A stretch of DNA of 13,940 nucleotides from Bacteroidota bacterium (lineage in GTDB: Bacteria > Bacteroidota > Ignavibacteria > Ignavibacteriales > Melioribacteraceae): NCBI GenBank assembly GCA_023447335.1, contig JAEXOD010000182.1, forward strand, positions 1 through 13,940, given 5' to 3'. Below are positions 1 to 5,121 of this stretch, one piece after another (positions within the stretch are counted from its first letter, which is position 1; the number at the start of each line of letters is the position of its first letter). The notes under the pieces are model-generated. The model had not been told where the DNA came from. It ran no database searches and worked only from the letters and a program-made list of their open reading frames with translations. The position numbers and the translations under genes are program-made.

Positions 1-87
1 CGGTGATACGGTGGAACAGTGATACGGTGGAACGGTGATACGGTGGAACAGTGATACGGTGGAACAGTGAAATAGTGAAACAGTGCC
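1..87. repeat. 16-bp minisatellite built from 8-bp half-units
   Basis: Four consecutive copies of gtgatacggtggaaca lie at 3-18, 19-34 (last base g), 35-50 and 51-66. Each splits into two related 8-mers that begin gtg. The pattern decays rightwards as gtgaaata (67-74), gtgaaaca (75-82) and gtgcc. The right-hand words recur at 2008-2022 within the 218-bp repeat, so the minisatellite looks like a local expansion of that unit. The unit is not a multiple of three and no ORF crosses it. The array may continue beyond the left edge of the window. Confidence 0.9.
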
Positions 88-123
88 ATATCCAATATTG
101 GGTTGTTTTTTTTACTTAGACTT

Positions 124-186
124 TAACCTTTAACACTTAACATTAATAAAGTGCATCCCCAACAGCGGATTGGTTTTTACTTATCC
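124..186. repeat. Truncated copy of the 218-bp repeat, left of the insertion sequence
   Basis: This stretch starts with taacctttaacacttaac and ends with the words aacagcggattggttttt and acttatcc. Both words occur, nearly unchanged, in the full units to the right of the insertion sequence (1621 onward). The middle of the unit, with the palindromes, is missing here. The insertion sequence interrupts the copy directly after ATCC (183-186). Confidence 0.75.
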
Positions 187-199
187 TGTAATGCTTCAG
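187..199 (+). repeat. IS left terminal inverted repeat (IRL)
   Basis: TGTAATGCTTCAG is preceded by the target duplication ATCC at 183-186. It pairs with the right end at 1602-1614 at 11 of 13 positions. Confidence 0.9.
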
Positions 200-256
200 C
201 GAGAAAAGGAGAGGAAAAAATATTAAATTAGTGAATTCAAAAAAGAGGAAAAAGGA

Positions 257-562
257 ATGAAAAGCGAAAAGAAGCATTACAGTTCAGAGTTTAAGGCAAA
301 AGTAATATTGGAGTATTTAGAGGAACAAATACCGGCTGGGAAACTATGCGAGAAGTATAACATACATCCGAATATATTTACGAATTGGAAGAAAGAGTTT
401 TATAATAACGCTTTTAAGATATACGAGAAAGCAAAAACTAATAATCAAGATGCAGAACAAATAAAAAAACTTGAAGAAAAGCTTAGAAAAAAAGAAGAAG
501 TGATAAATGAAATAATTGAAGACAATATCTACTTAAAAAAAAAGTTGAATGGGGAGAAATAA
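257..562 (+). CDS. IS3-family transposase OrfA (HTH DNA-binding subunit)
   Basis: A 101-residue protein with a helix-turn-helix in about the first 55 residues. The order YSSEFKAKVILEYLEE, then KLCEKYNIHPNIFTNWKKEF, is typical of the HTH_Tnp_1 type found in IS3 OrfA proteins. A lysine/glutamate-rich coiled coil follows (about residues 65-98), the leucine-zipper-like region these proteins use to oligomerise. The ATG at 257 has GAGGAA at 245-250 as its ribosome binding site. In this family OrfA binds the inverted repeats and often represses transposition, while the fused OrfAB is the active transposase. The last codons run through an A9 tract (535-543) containing A_AAA_AAG in frame, just before the TAA at 560-562. 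The assignment rests on architecture and on the neighbouring orfB and IS ends. Confidence 0.92.
   Translation: MKSEKKHYSSEFKAKVILEYLEEQIPAGKLCEKYNIHPNIFTNWKKEFYNNAFKIYEKAKTNNQDAEQIKKLEEKLRKKEEVINEIIEDNIYLKKKLNGEK
538..544 (+). promoter_or_regulatory. Programmed -1 frameshift site A_AAA_AAG joining orfA to orfB
   Basis: In the orfA frame the codons here are AAA (539-541) and AAG (542-544), preceded by A538, which is the canonical slippery heptamer. The orfB frame is -1 relative to orfA. It is open from after the TGA at 517-519 through to the orfB stop, and orfA stops only at 560-562. The slip window is therefore short and the heptamer lies inside it. A slip here predicts an OrfAB fusion of about 430 residues: 96 from orfA, then 334 beginning VEWGEIKSKW. 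I see no obvious stimulatory stem-loop directly downstream. Confidence 0.85.
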
Positions 563-618
563 AAAGTAAGTGGGTAGAACCAGAAATTAGAGAACAAATA
601 ATAGGCTATGTAATAAGA

Positions 619-1548
619 ATGAGAAATAAGACAGAAATTCCGTTAAAACAGATGATAAAAATAATAGGGATAACGAGTTCAAAATATTATCGTTGGCTAC
701 ACATGGTAGGACAAGAAGCAAATGGCAATAAGGTAATACCGAAAAAAAAGTGTCTATTACCGGAAGAAAAAGAAGCAATAATAAATTTTGCTAGAGAAAA
801 TTATGCAAATAATGATTTATTTGTAAAAACGGGTTACAGACGAATAGCCTATATAATATTAGACAAAGATATAGTACATGTATCGCCGAGTAGTGTAAAT
901 CGGGTATTAAAAGAAGCCAATCTATTAAATAAGTGGAATACCAAGAAGTCCAACCAAAAAGGGAACGGATTTAAGCAACCTGATAGTTTACATCAACATT
1001 GGCATACTGATATAAAGTATATAAAAGTACAGGGAAAGACGTTATTTTTAATAACAGTAATAGACGGTTATTCACGATATATAACACATCACGAAGTAAG
1101 ACAAAATATGTCTGAATTAGATGTACAAATAACAATACAAAAGGCAAAAGATAAATATCCTGATGCTAAGCCAAGGATAATAACTGATAACGGGAGCCAG
1201 TTTATATCAAAAGAATTTGGGCAGTTTATCGATCAGATAGGAGCCACACACATCCGTACTTCAGTTGGATATCCTCAAAGTAACGGAAAAATAGAGAGAT
1301 TTAATAGAACGATATCGGGAGAATGTTTGCGTATACGACCTGTTTTTAGTGTAGAGAAACAAAAAGAAGTAATCAATGGTTATATAGAATACTATAATAA
1401 TGAGCGGTTACATTCGGCAATACATTATTTAACGCCGTCAGATGTAATGAACAATTTAGATACTGAGATACTTGCAAATAGAGAAAAAAAGCTTATATTA
1501 GCACAAGAAAAACGAAAAAGGTATTGGCGAGAAAACGGGGCGGCATGA
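619..1548 (+). CDS. IS3-family transposase OrfB (DDE integrase-core domain)
   Basis: 309 residues counted from the first ATG after the frameshift site. The reading frame is open upstream to 544, so the functional product is probably the OrfAB fusion. An HTH_21-like region (about residues 40-100) precedes an rve-type catalytic core. The acidic triad is visible: D131 in HTDIKY, D190 in ITDNGSQF and E226 in NGKIERF. The 35 residues between the second D and the E match the DD(35)E spacing of IS3 transposases. The C-terminal YYNNERLHSAIHYLTPSDV motif is also characteristic. The enzyme cuts and joins the IS ends, producing a circular intermediate in this family. All catalytic residues are present and nothing looks broken. 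No ribosome binding site stands out for independent translation at 619. Confidence 0.93.
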   Translation: MRNKTEIPLKQMIKIIGITSSKYYRWLHMVGQEANGNKVIPKKKCLLPEEKEAIINFARENYANNDLFVKTGYRRIAYIILDKDIVHVSPSSVNRVLKEANLLNKWNTKKSNQKGNGFKQPDSLHQHWHTDIKYIKVQGKTLFLITVIDGYSRYITHHEVRQNMSELDVQITIQKAKDKYPDAKPRIITDNGSQFISKEFGQFIDQIGATHIRTSVGYPQSNGKIERFNRTISGECLRIRPVFSVEKQKEVINGYIEYYNNERLHSAIHYLTPSDVMNNLDTEILANREKKLILAQEKRKRYWRENGAA

Positions 1549-1567
1549 ATATTATTACCCGTTTTTT
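1532..1567 (+). terminator. Possible terminator at the end of the IS transposase gene
   Basis: AAAACGGG (1532-1539) can pair with CCCGTTTT (1558-1565), across an 18-nt loop that contains the orfB stop codon. Two more T follow. The large loop and the overlap with the coding end make this a moderate case. Confidence 0.45.
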
Positions 1568-1601
1568 CACTTATTGTTTTTTCGTTTTTTTCCTATTCCT
1601 T

Positions 1602-1614
1602 CTGAAGCACAACA
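1602..1614 (-). repeat. IS right terminal inverted repeat (IRR)
   Basis: CTGAAGCACAACA, whose complement TGTTGTGCTTCAG matches the left end at 11 of 13 positions. The target duplication ATCC follows at 1615-1618. Confidence 0.9.
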
Positions 1615-1620
1615 ATCCTT

Positions 1621-2110
1621 TAACCTTCAACACTTAACATTGCTTTTTGAACCGGGATTTTAAGGATAAAAACACTGATTTGCAGGATAAAACCAAAAAC
1701 TAAATTAGACCCAGCGGGTCGAAATTATTATAACTTACGCCTACTATAACAAATTAGCCCCGTAGGAGGCGATATTATACACGGCGAAACAGTAGAGTAG
1801 TGCATTCCCAACAGCGGATTGGTTTTTACTTAGACTTTAACCTTCAACACTTAACATTGCTTTTTGAACCAGGATTTACAGGATGAAAACACTGATTAAT
1901 AGGATAAAACCAAAAACTAAATTAGACCCAGCGGGTCGAAATTATTATAACACAAAAGGAAGGAAACACTATTAAGCCCCGTAGGAGGCGATATTATAAA
2001 CGGCGAAATAGTGAAACAGTGCCATACCAAATATTGGATTGGTTTTTACTTAACCTTTAACCTTCAACACTTAACATTTCTTTTTGAACCAGGATTTACA
2101 GGATAAAAGA
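1621..2110. repeat. Tandem array of a ~218-bp intergenic repeat
   Basis: Units start with taaccttcaacacttaac at 1621, 1838 and 2058, giving periods of 217 and 220 bp. The third copy is broken off after about 50 bp. Each full unit contains, in order: the word gaacc(a/g)ggattt near its start; palindrome GACCCAGCGGGTC (1708-1720, 1925-1937); palindrome GCCCCGTAGGAGGC (1757-1770, 1976-1989); a gtg-rich word; and ggattggtttttactta. There is no ORF above about 60 codons. The palindromes are better conserved than the DNA between them; for example 1731-1756 and 1948-1975 differ freely. Function unknown. Confidence 0.88.
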
Positions 2111-2114
2111 AGGA

Positions 2115-2532
2115 TTAACAGGAAAACATTATCCTATTTTAGAAGTATCCTTATTTGGATTTTACCCTCTAACACTTAATCATATTATTTAACATTCAAC
2201 ACTTAACATTTAACATTATTAAATTATGTCACCCTTACAGGGCTTGGATTTTTGCTTAACTATCAGTTATAAAAATATCGACTCTACGAGTCTAAAAATA
2301 TTAAACCAAAACAATATCCTACCTCATCACTATATTTTTATCTTTTGTCTAACATCTGAAGTCTATCATCTAATATCTGAAGTCTATCGTCAATGTTTTT
2401 AATTCCGGAGGAATGAATTACTAATAGAAAACAAATTGACAATGAAAATGAACTCGCTTGCGAGTGAATTAGTCTTTTTAAGTCACTCCTGCGGAGTTTT
2501 TTTGGCTTTAATTAATTTTTTCTATTATTAAT
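2115..2532. repeat. Gene-free stretch with short palindromes and AT-rich word repeats
   Basis: No coding region or RNA gene is recognisable here. The stretch contains palindromes with different stems: CCCT-TAC-AGGG (2232-2242), GACTC-TAC-GAGTC (2280-2292), ATTCC-GGA-GGAAT (2402-2414), ACTCGC-TT-GCGAGT (2452-2465) and ACTCC-TGC-GGAGT (2485-2497, followed by seven or more T). There is also a 14-bp direct repeat atctgaagtctatc at 2354 and 2375, and several variants of 'aacacttaacatt'. Confidence 0.8.
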
Positions 2533-3210
2533 AATTCCCTACGGGAATTTTTTAACTAACTTAATACTACTCGATTTTTTTGTTTTTTCCTGTAAATCCG
2601 TTTTAATCCTGTAAATCCTGGTTCTAAACAGCATAAAAGCGGGAAAATGAAATAGGTTTAAAGCTCTTTTTTCTAAAATAGCTTAAAATAAATTCCTAAA
2701 AACAATATCCTACTCATTTATTAAATTTTCTAAATCTTTTGTCTAAAATCTAACATCTTTAATCTGGTTTTTCAACTCCCTACGGGGATTTTTAACTAAC
2801 TTAATACTACTCTATTTTTTGGTTTTTCCTGTAAATCCGTTTTAATCCTGGAAATCCTGGTTCTAAACGACATAAAAGCGGGAAAGTGAAATAGGTTTAA
2901 AGCTCTTTTTTCTAAAATAGCTTAAAATAAATTCCAAGAAACAATATCCTACTCATTTATTAAATTTTCTAAATCATTTGTCTAAAATCTATCATCTGAA
3001 ATCCGGTTTTCAATTCCATACGGGAATTTTTAACTAACTTAATACTACTCTATTTTTTGGTTTTTCCTGTAAATCCGTTTTAATCCTGTAAATCCTGGTT
3101 CTAAAGGGTATAAAAGCTAGAAAGCGAAACAGAAAGCAGTAAAATTTTCATAAAGCTCATTTTTCCAAAAGTGTACAATAAATTCAGAAAATCTTTAGCT
3201 TAATTTCTAT
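2533..3210. repeat. Tandem array of a ~240-bp intergenic repeat, about 2.8 units
   Basis: Units begin at palindromes at 2533 (AATTCCC-TAC-GGGAATT), 2774 (a degenerate version) and 3012 (one mismatch next to the loop), giving periods of 241 and 238 bp. The first two units are close to identical over most of their length, sharing ttaatactactc, atcctggttctaaa, aaataggtttaaagctc and caatatcctactcattta. The third is similar to about 3115 and then degrades, with aaagctca still recognisable at 3152. The array ends some 80-100 bp before the rpmB promoter. No ORF is shared by the units, so selection for protein is unlikely. Confidence 0.88.
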
Positions 3211-3292
3211 CATTTGTAAACTTATAACTCCGAACTAAGAACTGATTTAAAATTTTTTTTATTTTTTTCTTTTCATTTTATATTTTTTTTCG

Positions 3293-3300
3293 TAAATTTG
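3293..3300 (+). promoter_or_regulatory. Bacteroidota-type -7 promoter element upstream of rpmB
   Basis: TAAATTTG fits the TAnnTTTG consensus described for the primary sigma factor of Bacteroidota. It lies 30 bp before the rpmB ATG, so transcription would begin near 3306, ahead of the ribosome binding site at 3322-3327. The region upstream is a long T-rich run and no clear -33 TTG is visible. Confidence 0.65.
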
Positions 3301-3330
3301 TTTTCTATTATATTTAGAATTGGAGAAGAA

Positions 3331-3561
3331 ATGTCTCGTACATGTCAAATTACCGGTGTTAAACCCAAAAGCGGTCACAGCATTTCGCATGCACATAATA
3401 AATCTAAACGTAGATTTTTACCAAACTTACAAAAGAAAAGAATTTGGGTTAAAGAATTAGGACGTTTTGTTGCCGTTAAATTAAGCACACGTGCTTTAAG
3501 AACTATTGCTAAAAACGGTACTGCCGAGTTAGCACAGTTAGTTAGAGATAACAAAATCTAA
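3331..3561 (+). CDS. rpmB: 50S ribosomal protein L28
   Basis: A 76-residue L28 protein of the large ribosomal subunit. The opening SRTCQITGVKPKSGHSISHA and the basic NKSKRRFLPNLQKKR region are the family signature, and the length is normal for bacteria. The frame is open upstream to a TTG at 3298, but I take ATG 3331: it has GGAGAA at 3322-3327 with ideal spacing, the protein then begins exactly as L28 does, and the TTG lies inside the promoter element. The gene stands alone, with no rpmG beside it. A predicted terminator follows at 3583-3616. It is the first host gene after the repeat island, so the promoter at 3293 is probably its only one. Confidence 0.97.
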   Translation: MSRTCQITGVKPKSGHSISHAHNKSKRRFLPNLQKKRIWVKELGRFVAVKLSTRALRTIAKNGTAELAQLVRDNKI

Positions 3562-3582
3562 GGTTTTTATACTTTTTAAAAT

Positions 3583-3616
3583 AAAAGCTCATACCTATTA
3601 AGATATGAGCTTTTTT
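3583..3616. terminator. Bidirectional terminator between rpmB and the DUF6600 gene
   Basis: AAAAGCTCATA (3583-3593) pairs with TATGAGCTTTT (3604-3614), an 11-bp stem with a 10-nt loop. Six T follow the GC part on the plus strand, and a TTTTATTTT tract follows on the minus strand. It lies between convergent genes and can serve both. Confidence 0.88.
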
Positions 3617-3632
3617 AGTTTTAAATTTTTAT

Positions 3633-4886
3633 CTATCTTGTTTTTCTTTCTCTACTTCCCGTGTTTTCTCTCTGTGTATTGTTCTCTCTTTTCACTTCGG
3701 TTCTTTCACGCTTAACTTCAGTATTTCTTGAATTATTTTCATTATTTCTTAAACTTCCGGTAGTATTTCTTTCAACTTGACGGTTTTCAAAAGTTTGTTT
3801 GTTTTCTATCCTATTATTTTCCGTATTACGTTCTGTTTGGTTGTTTGTTATTACCGGATTTTCTCTATCAACACTATTTCCGTTTTCTCTATTAATTTTA
3901 ATATCGTTATTTCTAATAGTAGTATTGTCAGTTTTATTATTTCTTAATGTATTATTTTCTCTATCAACACTATTTTCGTTTTCTCTATTAATTTTAGTTT
4001 CATTGTTTCTTATTACATTTGTTCCGGTACTATTATCATTCTTACGGTCAATTTTGTAATTTTCATCAACAACTCTATCTAACTTTAACGATGTTCTTCC
4101 AATTGAGTTTTTAGCATCAAATCTTTCAACAGTAGAATATCTTTTAGTTTCATTCTCGTTCGGAATAAATCTTTTTACTTCTGTATTAGATGAACGCATA
4201 TCTTTGTTATTATCCGTATTTACAATATTTCTTTCTGCAAATCTATAACCGCTCTTATTTTCTATAAAATCTCGATTTATACCATGATTATTAATCCTTT
4301 CTTTAGTATAAGAGTAATTATTTCGAATTTTTGTATTTCTGAACAAAGTATTTTTATAATGATTATTTATCCCATAACCCCAAACATTATCATGACAGAA
4401 ATGTTTGTATCTTACAAAGTACCAATAGTTAATAGGAGCGTACCAACTAATCGTAAAAACAATACCTGAATTATATCTAAACAATGCATAAGGAGGTAAA
4501 GGAGCCCAACCGATATAATCATCGTCATAACGCCATTCAACCCATGCAGGAGCCCAGTCATAACTTGGATACCAAACCCAACCATAGTAGTCATCAAAAA
4601 ACCATCTTCCGTAGTGATATGTTATATAACCAAATGATTCATAACTATCCCAATACCATCCGTCACTTGTCCACAACCAACGACCGTCACTATATGGCTG
4701 CCAATTCATTCCGATATTCCAAGGCTTCCAAACATAAACACCGTTTTCAATTTCATACCAATCGCCGTAAGAGTTTAATGAGTTATAAAAGTAACCGAAA
4801 TTGACTCCTACCCTGTATGATATCTTGGCTTCGCTTATTAAGCTAAACGAGAATAAAAGAACTAATATTAACATCATCTTTTTCAT
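3633..4886 (-). CDS. Secreted DUF6600-type protein with an Asn/Arg/Glu-rich tail
   Basis: 417 residues. A signal peptide (MKKMMLILVLLFSFSLISEA) is probably cut after A20. Residues ~31-132 form an aromatic-rich domain with YGDWYEI, WQPYSDGRWLWTSDGWYW, YHYGRWFFDDYYGWVWYP and WAPAWVEWR, then IGWAPLPP. This pattern is typical of DUF6600, an uncharacterised exported family. From about residue 180 the protein is low-complexity and rich in N, R, E, T and K, with a 32-residue period: INRENENSVDREN near 293 and INRENGNSVDREN near 325. The tail should be disordered and highly charged. No T9SS C-terminal signal or membrane anchor is seen. The ATG at 4886 has a GAGG-containing ribosome binding site just upstream. 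It is divergent from the M49-like gene and convergent with rpmB. Its role is unknown; envelope-associated or extracellular is my inference. Confidence 0.85.
   Translation of the reverse strand: MKKMMLILVLLFSFSLISEAKISYRVGVNFGYFYNSLNSYGDWYEIENGVYVWKPWNIGMNWQPYSDGRWLWTSDGWYWDSYESFGYITYHYGRWFFDDYYGWVWYPSYDWAPAWVEWRYDDDYIGWAPLPPYALFRYNSGIVFTISWYAPINYWYFVRYKHFCHDNVWGYGINNHYKNTLFRNTKIRNNYSYTKERINNHGINRDFIENKSGYRFAERNIVNTDNNKDMRSSNTEVKRFIPNENETKRYSTVERFDAKNSIGRTSLKLDRVVDENYKIDRKNDNSTGTNVIRNNETKINRENENSVDRENNTLRNNKTDNTTIRNNDIKINRENGNSVDRENPVITNNQTERNTENNRIENKQTFENRQVERNTTGSLRNNENNSRNTEVKRERTEVKRENNTQRENTGSRERKTR
3859..4013 (-). repeat. 96-bp-period direct repeat inside the DUF6600 gene tail
   Basis: The 59-bp segments 3859-3917 and 3955-4013 are nearly identical, offset by exactly 96 bp (32 codons), so the reading frame is preserved. 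They encode the repeated INREN(E/G)NSVDREN motif. This suggests an in-frame duplication that lengthened the low-complexity tail. Confidence 0.85.
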
Positions 4887-5121
4887 TGTGTACCTCGGTT
4901 TTTAATAATTTAACCCTTAAAGAACAACTATTGTACCAAAGTCAAAATCTTATACAAATGACCGATTTTCAACTATTTCTCAAATTATACCATAAAATAT
5001 TCTTAAAACGTGTCTATTAAACGATACACTAAACCAATAAAAAGTACACAAATTTTGTATTGAAAATTAAAATTAATTATTTATTTTTACCTTATCTAAA
5101 ACACAAAAAAGAGGATAAATT
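4887..5121. promoter_or_regulatory. Divergent intergenic region between the DUF6600 and M49-like genes
   Basis: 235 bp of AT-rich DNA must hold the promoters of both divergent genes. I find no exact TAnnTTTG on either strand; the nearest are TATTTTTA (5082-5089, plus), AAATTTTG (5050-5057, plus) and TATAATTTG (4980-4990 region, minus, one base too long). No operator or RNA element is evident. Confidence 0.4.

Larger units (their letters stand above)
187..1614 (+). mobile_element. Complete IS3-family insertion sequence, 1,428 bp
   Basis: The ends are imperfect 13-bp inverted repeats: TGTAATGCTTCAG at 187-199, and at 1602-1614 the complement of TGTTGTGCTTCAG (11 of 13 match). Weaker A/G-rich similarity continues inward. 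The outermost bases are TG...CA, as is usual for IS3-family elements. ATCC flanks both sides (183-186 and 1615-1618) as a 4-bp target duplication. Inside are orfA, orfB and a -1 frameshift signal, the standard IS3 organisation. Deleting the element plus one ATCC gives acttatcctttaacc. This matches acttaacctttaacc at the equivalent place in another repeat unit (2048-2062), so both ends are well fixed. The element looks intact and possibly active. The subgroup is not assigned. Confidence 0.93.

Noticed and set aside
1..87. Possible CRISPR array from regularly spaced repeats
   Set aside because: The 16-bp copies are contiguous with no unique spacers, and no cas gene is present.
587..778. Minus-strand 63-codon frame within the IS
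   Set aside because: It lies antisense over the frameshift-orfB region and its composition reflects A-rich DNA on the other strand.
1615..3290. Hidden small genes, tRNA or riboswitch in the repeat island
   Set aside because: There are no frames above about 60 codons, no cloverleaf and no recognisable aptamer; the content is explained by tandem units and palindromes.
3298..3330. Longer rpmB reading frame starting at TTG 3298
   Set aside because: The TTG lies within the promoter element TAAATTTG, and the ATG at 3331 has a good ribosome binding site and gives a normal L28 N-terminus.
3799..4804. Plus-strand open frames opposite the DUF6600 gene
   Set aside because: They are antisense shadows of a biased coding sequence, with low-complexity products and no ribosome binding site.
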